A stretch of DNA of 64,000 nt from Leptobrachium leishanense (Eukaryota; Chordata; Amphibia; Anura; Megophryidae). The translations under genes and the position numbers were made by a program. The notes beneath the pieces were generated by a model. The model worked only from the letters and a program-made list of their open reading frames with translations. It was not told where the DNA came from and ran no database searches. Shown here one piece after another: positions 10,430 through 21,906 of this stretch. Numbering within the stretch: position 1 is the first letter of the stretch; each line of letters begins with the position of its first letter. Location: the NCBI GenBank assembly GCA_009667805.1, contig CM019069.1:60753422-60817421 (forward strand), given 5' to 3'.

Positions 10430-11169
10430 GCAGACTTTCAGCTTTAATTCAAGGGGTTGAACATAAATATCAAGTACAAATTTTAGGAAGTGCAACCATT
10501 ATTATACACAGTCCCACCATTTTCAGGGGCTCAAGTGTAATTGGACAAATCTCCTAAAATCTCCTCTTGATTGTAGACATGGACAATGATATGCCCATCA
10601 TAGAGAAGATCCTGCGATCATCCACCACTGTTGTCTTCCGTGGACATCCAGGCGTTTTGATGTTGCTCAGCTCACCAGTGCGTTCTTCTTTCCTCAGAAT
10701 GTAGCAAACTGTTGATTTGGCCACTCCGAATGTTGCGGCTTTCTCTCTGATGGATTTGTTTCGTTTTTGAAGCCTTAGAATGGTCTGTTTCACTTGCATG
10801 GACAGCTCCTTCGAACACAAGATGTAGGTTCACAGCAATAGATTCCAAATGCAAATATCACACTTAGAATAAACTCCAGACGTTTTACCTGCTTAATTGA
10901 TGAAGAAATAATGAAGGAGTAGCCCACACCTGGTCATGAAACAGCTTTTGATTCAATTGTCCAATTACTTTTGGGGGGATGGCTACTCTTAAGAGCTGTA
11001 ATTCCTAAACCCATCCTCCAATTTGGATGTAAATGCCCTCAAATTAAACCTGAGAGTGTGCACTGTCAGTCCATATCAAATTATATAACTAACTTGAATA
11101 GGTTTTGATAAATACCGGAGAAAAAAAACTAAATTTGTTCCGGCAATCAAATATATATGGACCTAACTG
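10430..11169 (-). mobile_element. Tc1/mariner element, internally deleted
   Basis: The right end CCTAACTG abuts TA (11170-11171); its reverse complement CAGTTAGGTCCATATATA is a Tc1-type terminus. Internal inverted homology (GCAGACTTTCAGCTTTAATT near 10431 against AAATTAAACCTGAGAGTGTG near 11041) marks the inverted repeats. The outermost left end was not found, so the left boundary is approximate. The transposase remnant is on the minus strand. Confidence 0.7.
10554..10820 (-). pseudogene. Tc1-like transposase remnant, DNA-binding domain
   Basis: Read on the minus strand the frame gives SKELSMQVKQTILRLQKRNK, then IREKAATFGVAKSTVCYIL (helix-turn-helix), TPGCPRKTTVVDDRRI and, after a missing stretch, LSMSTIKRRF. 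The linker normally between the two helix-turn-helix units and the whole DDE catalytic domain are gone. It is therefore a deletion derivative with no catalytic capacity. Confidence 0.8.
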
Positions 11170-11304
11170 TATATGTGTCACTGGGTGCCTCCATTTTGTG
11201 ATCTTTTGTGTTGTACACTGTCCCCCAGGAAAGTATAGTTACATCACTTGCTCCGCATTATGTGGCAATGGTCTATGGGTCGATCACTGACTCAAATCTC
11301 ATTT

Positions 11305-11507
11305 GTTTTTTTGAGAAAGGATTTTACCAGGAAGGATACATGGAGATTTCTCTCGTTTTCAAGTATGTCCTGGGTGGCGAGTATGTACCGTTAGGAGTCT
11401 TGCCCAAGGACACTTACTGGAGAGGTGCTCTTGCTGGGATCGAGCTCATGTCTCCACAGGCTCTCTCCATGCAGAGCAGTGGTGTTACCTCTACTCCACC
11501 CAGCCGG
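11305..11507. repeat. Dispersed repeat, copy without MITE insertion
   Basis: The block GAGAAAGGATTTTACCAGGA, AGTATGTCCTGGGTGGCGAG and CTCCACAGGCTCTCTCCA is shared with 43483-44103, with only scattered differences. Here GGACACTTACTGGAGAGG is continuous, whereas the second copy carries a 411-bp MITE at the same place, so this copy is the empty site. The longer reading frame across it is not a gene; the same text recurs as a repeat. Confidence 0.75.
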
Positions 11508-11689
11508 TATTGTGTGGGATATGTTCAAAGGACATCACTATCACTAGGGGGCAGATTAGAAGTCTTTCAAGCTCCCTGTTTGATCTCATTCAGCCGCCAG
11601 CTCTTATCTCATGTAGCTTGTGGCAGGAAGAGGATAAACCACAGAAGTAAAGAAAAACCTTTGCAGAGATTTTGGTAAATGTTGCCTCA

Positions 11690-12161
11690 TGGGGGGGGGG
11701 GGGAACAAAATGGAAACAGGAGATTATTTTTCCTTTTTCGTATGCAATTACTTCAACGAAAAAGAAACAGCAGCATGTGTTTTATAATGTGTTTTTGTTC
11801 ATAATGCACAAGTAATCTAGTTAAGACTTATATAGGTGGTAGTGACCCTTTAACCGCTCTGCTAAAAAGGTTGAAAAAAACACCCGTCCTTAGCCTACTC
11901 AATTTAACTACATGACCGTTTGAAAGAAGGCATGATAGATATCTAAGCCCCCTCCCACTTTTGATCAAAAGTCATTGGCCTTGCCATGCATAATCTGAAC
12001 GTTCAATACTTGGCTTGAATACTTTGGCGTGTGTATTCCCAAATCTGCACGTCATGCACAGTCTTGACCTCATAAATATGGCCACCTCATAGAGTATAGG
12101 TAGCATGTAGTGTAGATGCACCAGCATGTCATTTTATACCATAATGAATTGCATAAGTGAC
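11690..12161. other. Non-coding stretch, nothing recognised
   Basis: After a G-run at 11691-11702 the DNA is AT-rich with no supported gene, repeat or RNA. Confidence 0.45.
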
Positions 12162-12164
12162 TAT

Positions 12165-13395
12165 CAGGGTTATTCAAAGAGATCCGAATGGCTGGAGAAA
12201 GGTAACCGATTTTCAGCGTTCGGTTACCTTTCTTGGCCATGCGACTATCCAGAGAGCAGGCAATTCGCCAAATCCTGGCGAATTGCCTGCACATACGGTG
12301 CCTGTTCGAGGGCAGTGAAATCCCCATGAAAAAGCACTGCTTCGGCTATTCAGAAAACACAAACCCGCAGTGAAAGGTTCCCCTAATGTCCTGAGAATTC
12401 GGTGGTTTAATTCGGCAAATTCATTCAGGAGAATCCCATAGGCTTCAATGTTAAAAATATGCCCGTTTTAATTCAATATCTAATAAACCGTTCATTATAA
12501 AATTCTACAGTAAAGAGTCTCTGTATAGATTTTTTTAAGTTTACTTATTTTTTCTGTAACAGCCCTTATTATTATTATCATTCCCTGGACCTCATATGCA
12601 AATTTCAGACATTTTCGTTCAGTAGTTTCTTTGCAAACAGCGTTTCACTTTTCAAACATTTAAGCAAACGGTTTTCCTAATTTATTCACTGCCTTCTTCT
12701 GCGGTGTCGGCTTTTTCCGGAGGCTTCACTGCGTATGATCGGCTCCTGCTCGGGTTTTTCCGGCGTCTGACAGGTTAGGCTAGGGTCAGACGAAAGCATT
12801 TTTCCCCTTGAACGTGAAAACGTGCGTCCGAACGCATTGACGTATTTTTTCACGGAATGCGCAAAAATGGTCAGACGACGCACATTTTCGGGCGTGATTT
12901 TGTACGGATCGTCAATAAAACTCTTTGCGTCTGGACGTTATGTAGGCTGGACATTAGCAGCGTCTGACATCTCCTAATCACGCAAACACGCCGCAGCTGC
13001 GCACTCAGTACGTCAGTACTAGCGGTTCAGCGTTCTCAGAAAAATGCGTTCAAATTCCACTTGCGTTGCACGGCCGGACTTTTGTGCGGCCGTACATCGT
13101 ATATTGGCCGTCATTGCCCGTCATCTGCTGCTAGTGCGGCCGTAATTATGTGCGCCAGAACGCACGTTAAAAGTGCGCTGGTCTGACCCCAGCCTTAATT
13201 CAGATGTTTTTGCAGGTTTTCGGCGTGCATTCGCCAGGTTTTTGCCAGCTTTTCCCCTGCACTTCGACAGGCCTGTGGTGCTTGCTGAATACACCGCAGG
13301 GTAGCCGAAATGGGAAAGCCGATTTGCACCGAATTGAAGAAAACGAAAAGTCACCGAACGTGTGGTGACTTTTCAAATCTCTTTGAATAACCCTA
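12165..13395. mobile_element. Family C MITE (CAGGGTTATTC ends), copy C1 with nested MITE
   Basis: The left end CAGGGTTATTCAAAGAG and right end CTCTTTGAATAACCCTA are inverted repeats, flanked by TAT on both sides (12162-12164, 13396-13398). The interior shares long blocks with C2, C3 and C4 (for example AGTAGTTTCTTTGCAAACAG and GGTGTATTCAGCAAGCACCA or complements). A family B MITE (12778-13194) is nested inside. The element is non-coding. Three-base duplications of variable sequence do not match the TWA rule, so the superfamily is left open. Confidence 0.75.
12778..13194. mobile_element. Harbinger-type MITE, family B (B1), nested in C1
   Basis: Ends GGCTAGGGTCAGACGAAAGC and GCGCTGGTCTGACCCCAGCC, flanked by TTA on both sides (12775-12777, 13195-13197). 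The interior has the family B block AAATGCGTTCAAATTCCACT and CCGTCATTGCCCGTCATCTG. It is non-coding. Confidence 0.85.
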
Positions 13396-13398
13396 TAT

Positions 13399-14553
13399 AA
13401 ACTTTAAAAAAAATAAAAATTGATGAGGTTTTCCTTAATGCCGCACTTTATACTTTGGGGGTGATTCAACATAAGCAGTTGCTTGCGGTTGTTGCAAAAT
13501 GTGGGCAATATGATGGTACAGATCTTCACAGGCCTCCCTTGCAAACTTTGACAAGGATGTTAAGTACAAAAGCTGGGACAACTTTGCCTAAACCAGGGCT
13601 GTTAATAAAAGGTACGCAATTTATATAGGGTGACAACACTGGTAGAAAGCTCGGTGTAGGCTTCAATCGAAGGATGAAACAATCTATGGTAAACTCTGGC
13701 GGCAGTTCACTAAACAGTAAATTCAGTGGGATTTCACCGTAGTTGAAACACAAAGTCAAACCACCATTCTATGAAAGAACAGTGGTTAGTGAATAACGTT
13801 TGGTGGATACTCGAGTGGAATATGGAAACAATATAGATGAACTAAATCTATATATCGGTTTATTAGTAATAGCTGGAAAGAGAGGGAGAAATGTACGTAT
13901 TCCTAAAAATGATTGCAAGTCCCTTTAATGTATTAAAGTCAACTATTGTGACAGAATTTTTAATAATAACTTTCTTTAGCATTTTAATCCACATAGACAG
14001 GATTTCGCAGTTCTTGCTAGTCCATACATGTCAGTCCCTTGTGAACCAATCTAAAAAGCACTAACACATACAAAAGGGTACATGTGTTGTGTATTTGTTA
14101 ATATAATTGATGCTGTTGCCGTTATATAGTATTTTTTCCTCGTTAACACTTTATGTTTACTCCTTGGCGCTTCAGACCAATCACCCAGCATGCTACTGAC
14201 TTCCTCTTCCTGGCTGTCCTCTCACTTTCCAGCTTCTCAAATAGGATATATCAGCTCTCTAGTAATGACATTTTAAGTGTAATTATCCCTGTAAACACGA
14301 CTGATGCCTTGATCTTTCTTCATAGAACAGTGTATAAATATAAAAAAAAAAACTATATAAATTATACTGCACAGGAAACCAGTTTTTTTTTTAAAATTAA
14401 TTATTATCCATGCTGTTCCTGAAATTTATGACAACCCCAGGGAGAAAAGGTTTTTCAACATTATGACTTTATTTAGGAACGGAGATTTTTTTTATTACAC
14501 GGGTTGTTTGGCTGTGCCTCCTTGCAAAGCAGTTGGTAAAGGAGACTAAACAC
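13399..14553. other. Non-coding stretch, nothing recognised
   Basis: AT-rich DNA. A weak inverted pair (GTGATTCAAC near 13461 and GGTTAGTGAATAAC near 13785) may be a decayed MITE. No gene is supported. Confidence 0.4.
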
Positions 14554-14556
14554 TAA

Positions 14557-14962
14557 GGCTAAGGTCAGACGAAAGCATTTTTAACCGCACGAAATCACGG
14601 TCGTGCTAGCAGCAAATGACGTCCAATGCCGGGTAACATACGAAGAACGGCCTCACGAAAGTTCGTCCGCGCAACGCAAGTGGCAAACGAACGCATTTTT
14701 TCTAGAACGTCAAACCGCTACTACTGACGTACAGAGAGCGCTGCGTCCGCATAGCGGCGTGTTTGGGAGACGTCAGACGCTGCACACGTCCGGCCAACAT
14801 AACGTCCAGACACAAAGGGTTTTATTGATGATCCGTACAAAATCGCGGACGAAAATGCGCATCGTATGACCGCTATCGCGTATTCCGTGAAAAAATACGT
14901 CCATTTGTTCGACCGCACTTTTTCACGGACAACGCGAAAAATGCGTTAGTCTGACCCTAGCC
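14557..14962. mobile_element. Harbinger-type MITE, family B (B2)
   Basis: Ends GGCTAAGGTCAGACGAAAGC and GCGTTAGTCTGACCCTAGCC, flanked by TAA and TTA. The interior block GATCCGTACAAAATCGCGGA and AATGCGCATCGTATGACCGC is typical of family B. It is non-coding. Confidence 0.85.
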
Positions 14963-14989
14963 TTATATCTGCCCATTTCTAAAAATGTA

Positions 14990-15486
14990 CTGTAGATACT
15001 GGAGTATACCAATATACTTTGGTGACAAACATTTACCTTAAAATTGGAGGGGTCGCGTTATAGTCGAGACATCTGCATCGCGTGTAAAAAAAAATAAAAA
15101 AAAAATTGCTCTGGATCCCAAGTCTCCCGGAAGTTCCGGTAATCTTGCTGAAGTGAATGTGGGCTCCCTGATGCTTGCAAACACTTCAGGAACTACCGGA
15201 TTCAGGAGAGGTGGGATCAATCACGGCAAGAGGGCATGCTCGGTTTAAGCCTTGTTCGCCTACGCCGGCCATCTAGTCGCTAGTAAAGACGGGTGGCCAG
15301 CGGCTTGATACTTAGTAACAACTGCAATCATTCTAGAGCAGAGCACCCGGGAAGGATTTTAATGGTTTACCGGTACAGTAAAATTTTGTTCATCTTATAT
15401 TCGAGTCTTGAGTATTCTCGCATTTCCATAATAAATCTCTATCCATCGCATTATATTCGGGTCGTGCTATACTCGAGTATCTACGG
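14990..15486. mobile_element. Mariner-like MITE, 497 bp
   Basis: CTGTAGATACTGGAGTATA at the left and TATACTCGAGTATCTACGG at the right are near-perfect inverted ends, flanked by TA (14988-14989, 15487-15488). The interior carries GTTATAGTCGAGACATC and ATTATATTCGGGTCGTGC. It is non-coding. TA duplication plus these ends suggests a Tc1/mariner-type MITE. Confidence 0.65.
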
Positions 15487-15549
15487 TAGTCCTTTTTACC
15501 CGGCAGAGGATTGTGCAATAAAAAAAATAAAAAAAAAATGCTAATTTTA

Positions 15550-15990
15550 GGCTAGGGTCAGACGAGCGTGATTTCTACGGACTGTACGTCCGTGCACACG
15601 GACGTACGTCAGTACGGAAGACACAGTAGTGGCCACACAGTCCGTTTTTTCACTGACGTATATTTTGACGGATGTAGGAGGGAAAATAAATTAAAAAGCA
15701 AAACCATTTTGTCCGTGAAAAATGCTGGACGTATAAATGCAGTCCGTCTGACCACGTTCCATCACTCACACACAAAGCTATGCGGACGTTGCAGACGCAG
15801 CGCACTTTGTGCGGCCGTTCTAGGGGATGTACGTTCTTGCCTGCCTTGCGTCCGTTTGCCGCGGTGCGTCCGCAGTTCAGTGCGGACGTACTTTGTGTAA
15901 CAGGCTCCAATGGACTTTCTTTCATGCTATCACGGACGTACTTTTAGGCGCAATCACGGACGTGAACACTACGCTCGTCTGACCCCAGCC
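15550..15990. mobile_element. Harbinger-type MITE, family A (A2)
   Basis: Ends GGCTAGGGTCAGACGAGCG and CGCTCGTCTGACCCCAGCC with TTA on both sides (15547-15549, 15991-15993). It is 441 bp, in opposite orientation to A1, with the same core (TTTTGTCCGTGAAAAATGCT). This is one of the cleanest copies for the TWA duplication. Confidence 0.9.
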
Positions 15991-15993
15991 TTA

Positions 15994-16498
15994 TAGGTAC
16001 ATTAACCAATTCAGTACTAAGGATATGTACGATGCATCCTTCCATTTCTGGTACCCCAATCAAGACTATCAAGCTATCAAGACTTGTGCCTGTTGCCTCC
16101 ATGCATCTGATTGGTGCGGAAACACAAAGGAGGGTGTGAAATAGCCCATCACTGATGGGGTTAAAAATGTATTGCCTATTGTTCTGAAACAATTCAAATG
16201 GCCCTCCAAATAATGAGCTTTAACCAAAGCTAAAGGGTTAAAACCAGTGTGTGCTCTGAAATACCACCAGTGTCAGACACTGTCCCATATTGCCTGATCC
16301 TACATGTTTTAACAAAATGTATTTATTCTGATGGGCAGATCTGGCACCTACCCCGGCATCCCCTGGAAGTCCCATGTTATACTTCATTTACGAAGCTGAA
16401 GATTAGATAAAACAATATTATGTCTTTATAGGTGCCCAATTGCGAACGTAAGGCCTGGCATCATAAAGGACCGTAATATCATGAAATCAACATATACT
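15994..16498. other. Non-coding stretch, nothing recognised
   Basis: Moderately AT-rich sequence between two MITEs; no gene, RNA or repeat was recognised. Confidence 0.45.
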
Positions 16499-16501
16499 AA
16501 A

Positions 16502-17026
16502 AGGGGTTATTCAGAGAGCACTTTAATTTCGGTGATTTTTCATTCGACACACTTCAGTGCGATTCGGTGAGTTCAATTCACCGACCCTGGGAATGAAACC
16601 ACCAGACGCAGCCGATGGAAAAAAGTCAACCAGGGGTAACGGTCACACGGACACACACACACACCCACCAAAAATGCATGAAAATAATATAAAAAAGGTC
16701 TGTTACAGAATTGTAAAAAAAGTATTTATTTTGCTACAAATAAAGAATAAACGGTTGAATTATTTTTTATAAAAAAAATGAAAAAAAAGGAGATTTTTTT
16801 TACATTGAAACCAATGGTACGAAACCACCAAAAATCTGGGCATTTTGCCAGCTTTTCACTGCTGTTTGGCGTTCTCTGAATAGATTAACCTTTACTTCTC
16901 TATGGGGATTTCACTGCTGCCAAATTGCACCGTGTTTCACTGGCAATTCACCAAAATATGGCAAAGCGACAAATTCACGGTTTGGTGCAATTCAGTGGCT
17001 AATTTGGCACTCTTCAAATAACCCCT
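16502..17026. mobile_element. Family C-related MITE (AGGGGTTATTC ends)
   Basis: Ends AGGGGTTATTCAGAGAG and the inverse CTTCAAATAACCCCT. The interior matches other AGGGGTTATTC copies (51612-52433, 56558-57409): GATTTTTCATTCGACACACT, a motif like TTCTCTGAATAGATTAACC, and CCGTGTTTCACTGGCAATTC. The flanks do not give a clean duplication. It is non-coding. Confidence 0.65.
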
Positions 17027-17341
17027 TAAAAGGACGACTTCCAACATTCCTTTGTTTTGAAAGTGGTCTTCAAAAAGAGTAAATTAGGAGGGGTGTTCTG
17101 GCTGAAAGATGGATGCTGGTACGAAGCAGGAGCTTCCATTCCTTCTCGTTCTACTCACACTGGGCATACATGTATCTGGGGTCTGATGACTAGGTATACA
17201 TGTATCTGGGGGTCTGATGTCTGGGTATTAATGTTATTTTTGTAACTTTATGCTAAATAAAACCTTTAACAATGTAATTTCAGAAGAAGATAATTTAAGG
17301 GGGTGCGTTTAGGGGCAGAGTGAAGGGCTGGGTAGGGGTTA

Positions 17342-17760
17342 GGCCAAGGTCAGACGAAAGCATTTTTAACGTGCGTTTAACCGCACGAAATCACGGCCGT
17401 GCTAGAAGCAAATGACGTCCAATGCCAGGTAACATACGAAGAACGGCCGCACGAAAGTTTGTCCGCGCAACGCAAGTGGCAAACGAACGCATTTTTTCTA
17501 GAACGTCAAACCGCTACTACTGAGTGCGCTGCGTCCGCATAGCGGCGTGTTTGCGTGATTGGGAGACGTCAGACGCTGCACACGTCCAGCCAACATAACG
17601 TTCAGACGCAAAAAGGGTTTTATTGATGATCCGTACAAAATCACGGACGAAAATGCGCATCGTATGACCGCTATTGCGTATTCCGTGAAAAAATACGTCC
17701 ATTCGTTCGAACGCACTTTTTCACGGACAACGTGAAAAATGCGTTAGTCTGACCCTAGCC
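17342..17760. mobile_element. Harbinger-type MITE, family B (B3)
   Basis: Ends GGCCAAGGTCAGACGAAAGC and GCGTTAGTCTGACCCTAGCC, TTA on both sides (17339-17341, 17761-17763). The 419-bp interior is nearly the same as B2 (14557-14962), including GCATAGCGGCGTGTTTGCGTG. It is non-coding. Confidence 0.9.
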
Positions 17761-17763
17761 TTA

Positions 17764-19198
17764 GGTGGAGCAACTGGTGGCGAGCAACTCTTATGGCCTG
17801 GTTAGTAGCTTGGGAATTGAAATTGTGAGCCCTGAATAAATTATACGTGGCCAGGAAACCATGGCTGATCTGGCAACCCTATATGAAGGCCTGCCCGTCC
17901 GTCTTTTACATAGCCCACATGAACCTCCCAGATAATGGCCTAATTACATCAAAACCCACAGGTCAACATCCCGGTGTTTGGCAAATGAGTCAAAGCTCAC
18001 AGGACCACTATGCTCATTAGCAGCTCTGTGAAAATGTATGTAATATATAGGTTATATTATGAGCGCAATCTCACTTTTACAGGCGAGCTTTAGCGACTGC
18101 TAAGTGGCTTTTTCCGCATTTGGAAGGTAGAATTGCGATCGGTTCTTTGCGTACCTTTGAGAGTCTTCATTTGGTCGCAGTTTCTGTAACCTGGCAAAAG
18201 AAAGAAAAAAATAAAGTCACTGAACAAAAACAATGAATATTTGGAGGAATTGTGTACAGGAGGGAGGAAGGATACTCCAAAGCTACAGAACATTACATAT
18301 ACAAATCCACAAGGGGATAGGGTGACAGTCTCGAAGAGTCAATAAACAGACCTGATAGAGATTTCTTGAAGAAGAAGGTTATCAGATTTCAAGATAGCTG
18401 CCTGTGCCCTCAGGCGATAAACCTTAATGTTCCTGTCTCAGGAACCCAAGTGGATTGTATTGTTTGTGGATTATGTGTTAAATCTGTCCTACACTTAAAT
18501 AATTGCATTTGCAACCACCATATATTGATTTATGGGTGATCAAAATAACAGGAATGGAGCGTGTGACTGGGATGAGATTGTAGACACAATATAATAAACC
18601 TGGAAAAAAAATCGTTTTTTAGGGGTTTCCTCTTTTTTTGGAAGACAGGTAAGGTTGAGAAATGGGTAAACTTAAATTTTTAAGTGTGTTTTGCTTCGCT
18701 TAATCCACTTTATCTGGTGTTTATCCCTTTCATCTCTCCTAGCTGGGGGTCTGAAGAGTCACATGGGAAAGATCCACTTGGAATAAATAAAATTAATCAC
18801 TTGCTGATTGACAGAGAATCAGGCGGCGAACAATGGTATTTACAGGATATTGTATGCATGGAGCAGGCCATTCTTCGGGGGACACGCACATTAAATTGAT
18901 AGACGGTAAGTGCCCTCACATACGGTTTGCGTTGGGAACACTGATTCAATAATTAATTTATTTGGCCAACTTGCTAGCAAACGTATAGGTGAAAAAGAAG
19001 ATCTTGAACTGAAGACTACAATAAGATTGGCCAGGATTTCCTGGATAAATTATTATTTCATGGACAGGGAGAGCACAGGGAAGATGCTGCCCTGCAGTAT
19101 GTATAATTCCTATGCTGCTGAAGGGAATCTACATTGTGCCACCAGCAGCTTTGGAACAAATCCAGATGTCAATAAGTGTAATGCACAAAAGTATCCAT
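17764..19198. other. Non-coding stretch, nothing recognised
   Basis: About 1.4 kb with no supported gene, RNA or complete element; composition is ordinary AT-rich intergenic. Short open frames lack coding features. Confidence 0.5.
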
Positions 19199-19436
19199 TT
19201 AGGCTAGGGTCAGACGAGCGTGATTTCTACGGACTGTACGTCCTTGCACACGGACGGACGTCAGTACGGAAGATGCAGTAGTGGCCAGACAGTCCGTTTT
19301 TTTCACTGACGTTTATTTTTTGACGGATGTAGGAGGGAAAATAAATTAAAAAGCAAAACCATTTTGTCCGTGAAAAATGCTGGACGTATAAATGCAGTCC
19401 GTCTGACCACGTTCCATCACTCACACACAAAGCTAT

Positions 19437-19861
19437 GGCTAGGGTCAGACTAACGCATTTTTCACGTTGTCCGTGAAAATGTGCGTTCGAAGAATGGACG
19501 TATTTTTTCACGGAATACGCAATAGCGGTCATACGATGCGCAGTTTCATCCGTGATTTTGTACGGATCATCAATAAAACACTTCTTGCATCTGGACGTTA
19601 TGTTGGCCGGACATTAGCAGCGTCTGATGTCTCCAATTCACGCACACACGCCTCTAGCGGACGCAGCGCACTCTGTACGTCAGTACTAGTGGTTTAACGT
19701 TCTCGAAAAAATGCGTTCATTTTCCACTTGCGTTGCGCGGCCGGACTTTTGTGCGACCGTACTTCGTATATTGGCCGTCATTGCCCGGCATCTGCTGCTA
19801 GCACGGCCGTGATTAAGTGCGCCAGAACGCGCGTTCGCACTGCCTCAGTCTGACCCTAGCC
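19437..19861. mobile_element. Harbinger-type MITE, family B (B4), nested in A3
   Basis: GGCTAGGGTCAGACTAACGC begins directly after the family A sequence CACACACAAAGCTAT. The element ends CTCAGTCTGACCCTAGCC, after which family A resumes with GCAGACGTTGCGGACGCAGC. Interior blocks match B6-B8. It is non-coding. Confidence 0.85.
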
Positions 19862-20035
19862 TAAGCAGACGTTGCGGACGCAGCGCACTTTGTGCGGCCG
19901 TTCTAGGGGTTGTACGTTCTTGCCTGCCTTGCGTCCGTTTGCCGCGGCCGTGGTGCGTCCGCAGTTCAGTGCGGACGTACTTTGTGTAACAGGCTCCAAT
20001 GGACTTTCTTTCATGCTATCACGGACGTACTTTTA

Positions 20036-20484
20036 GGCTGGGGTCAGACGAGCGTAGTGTTCACGTCCGTGATTGCGCCTAAAAGTACGTCCGTGATAAC
20101 ATGAAAGAAAGTCCATTGGAGCCTGACACATGAAGTACGTCCGCACTGAACTGCGGACGCACAACGGCCGCGGCAAACGGACGCAGGTTAGGCAAGAACG
20201 TAATACTGCTAGAACGGACGTGCGGAGTGCGCCACGTCCACAACGTCTGCATAGCTTTGTGTGTGAGTGATGGAGCGAGGTCAGACGGACTGCATTTATA
20301 CGTCCAGCATTTTTGACGGACAGAATGTTTTTTCATTGTAATTTATTTTCCCCTCCTACATCCGTCAAAAAATAACTTCAGTGAAAAAACGGACTGTGTG
20401 ACCACTACTGCGTCATCCGTACTGACGATGTCCGTACTGCACGGACGTACAGCCCGTAGAAATCACGCTCGTCTGACCCCAGCC
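20036..20484. mobile_element. Harbinger-type MITE, family A (A4), nested in A3
   Basis: Ends GGCTGGGGTCAGACGAGCG and CGCTCGTCTGACCCCAGCC, TTA on both sides (20033-20035, 20485-20487), 449 bp. It lies 44 bp inside the right end of A3, in the opposite orientation. It is a self-insertion of family A into family A. Confidence 0.9.
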
Positions 20485-20646
20485 TTAGGCGCAATCACGG
20501 ACGTGAACACTACGCTGGTCTGACCCCAGCCTTAAGGGGATTTTTGAATCTATAAAAATGATGGTTCATCTGGAAAATATGGTTTTCCTATAAAAGAAGA
20601 CTCTGGTTTTCACTACGCTGGTTTAATTGCCACTTTGGCCTGTTAA

Positions 20647-21091
20647 GGCTAGGGTCAGACGAGCGCGTTTTGTACGGACTGTGCGTCCGTGCAGTACGGA
20701 CGTACTTACTGACTGACAACAAGGTAGTGGCCACACAGTCCGTTTTTTTCACTGACGGCTTTTTTGATTGATGTAGCAGGGAAAATAAAATGAAAAAAAC
20801 ATTCTGTCCGTCAAAAATGCTGGACGTATAAATGCAGTCCATCTGACCTCGTTTCATCACACACACACAAAGCTACACGGACGTTGCAGACGTGGCGCAC
20901 TCCGCACGTCCGTTCTAGCAGTATTACGTTCTTGCCTAACCTGCGTCCGTTTGCCGCGTCCGTCATGCGTCCACACTTTCGTGTGGACGTACTTCGTGTG
21001 TGGGGCTCCATTGGTCAGAATGCTATGCTGCCACGGACGTACAAATGTGCGGCAACACGGACGTGAACACTGCGCTCGTCTGACCCCAGCC
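20647..21091. mobile_element. Harbinger-type MITE, family A (A5)
   Basis: Ends GGCTAGGGTCAGACGAGCG and GCGCTCGTCTGACCCCAGCC, TAA on both sides (20644-20646, 21092-21094), 445 bp. It diverges somewhat from A1-A4 (for example TGAAAAAAACATTCTGTCCG). It is non-coding. Confidence 0.9.
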
Positions 21092-21265
21092 TAAACCGAA
21101 TAAAAAGAAAACATCTGCCAATTTACCAGAAACTTGTAATAGATCAAGGATAGCCACATTCAGTCATTCTTTAGCAGTGTAGCACTTTCAGTATATATTC
21201 ATTACACACAGCGTACGGTAGACTCTGGTTACGTGAAGGTCAGAGGTTGGGTTTATCCTTTACAG

Positions 21266-21446
21266 CAGTGTTTCCCAAACCTGTCCTCAGGTCTCAATAA
21301 CAGGGCAGGTTTGCAGATATGTGAAGCACAGCACAGGTGATATGATTTGCTGCTCATTGATTTTAGGATTTAGTCTCCATTCCTCCAAGGTGATCTGTAA
21401 AATCTGGCCTGGTTGAGAATCCTTAGGACAGGTTTGTGAAACAATG
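21266..21446. mobile_element. hAT-type MITE (CAGTGTTTCCCAAACC ends)
   Basis: The left end CAGTGTTTCCCAAACCTGTC and right end GACAGGTTTGTGAAACAATG are inverted repeats. An 8-bp duplication, CTTTACAG / CTTTACAT (7 of 8), supports hAT. The element is 181 bp and non-coding. A partial relative is at 34256-34411. Confidence 0.75.
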
Positions 21447-21906
21447 CTTTACATATATAAAAATCCACGCGTCCTCTGACCTTTCAAGTCGAAATGACAC
21501 AAACCAAGACATCTCATTTTTGATCCTATTCCTCTTGATTTACATTTGTGTGTAATCTCTGGAATTGTTCTTCCATTTGGACCCTAATCCAGTCAGGCCT
21601 GCGGTGGGAAGCTGCTAAAATAGATTTGTACTAGGTGCACTTGTACTGACGTGCTTACCGGTGTCCATCACAGCGTTGTGACACTGCATTGGGGCCGGTC
21701 ACACGCTTGTGCGCATTAATATAATTATTTTGAGAAATTAATTCTGCACATATATATAATATATATTAGTTGTTAGTACACAAAAATTAAACTGTGTGAC
21801 ATTTCAAACAAATCATTTTGTACCCGGATATTAACCATGAAAGAAATAGATGTATACCAACATATTTTGTATTATTACAAGTAAAGCCTCAATAGTGCAA
21901 CACATA

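Larger units (their letters stand above)
19202..20531. mobile_element. Harbinger-type MITE, family A (A3), carrying two nested MITEs
   Basis: The left end GGCTAGGGTCAGACGAGCG (19202) and right end ending CTGACCCCAGCC (20531) carry TTA on both sides (19199-19201, 20532-20534). The element is split by B4 (19437-19861) and by A4 (20036-20484). Removing both restores a normal family A element of about 450 bp. Confidence 0.85.

Noticed and set aside
11208..11678. A 156-codon gene
   Set aside because: Half of it is a dispersed repeat present again at 43483-44103, and the rest has no coding character.
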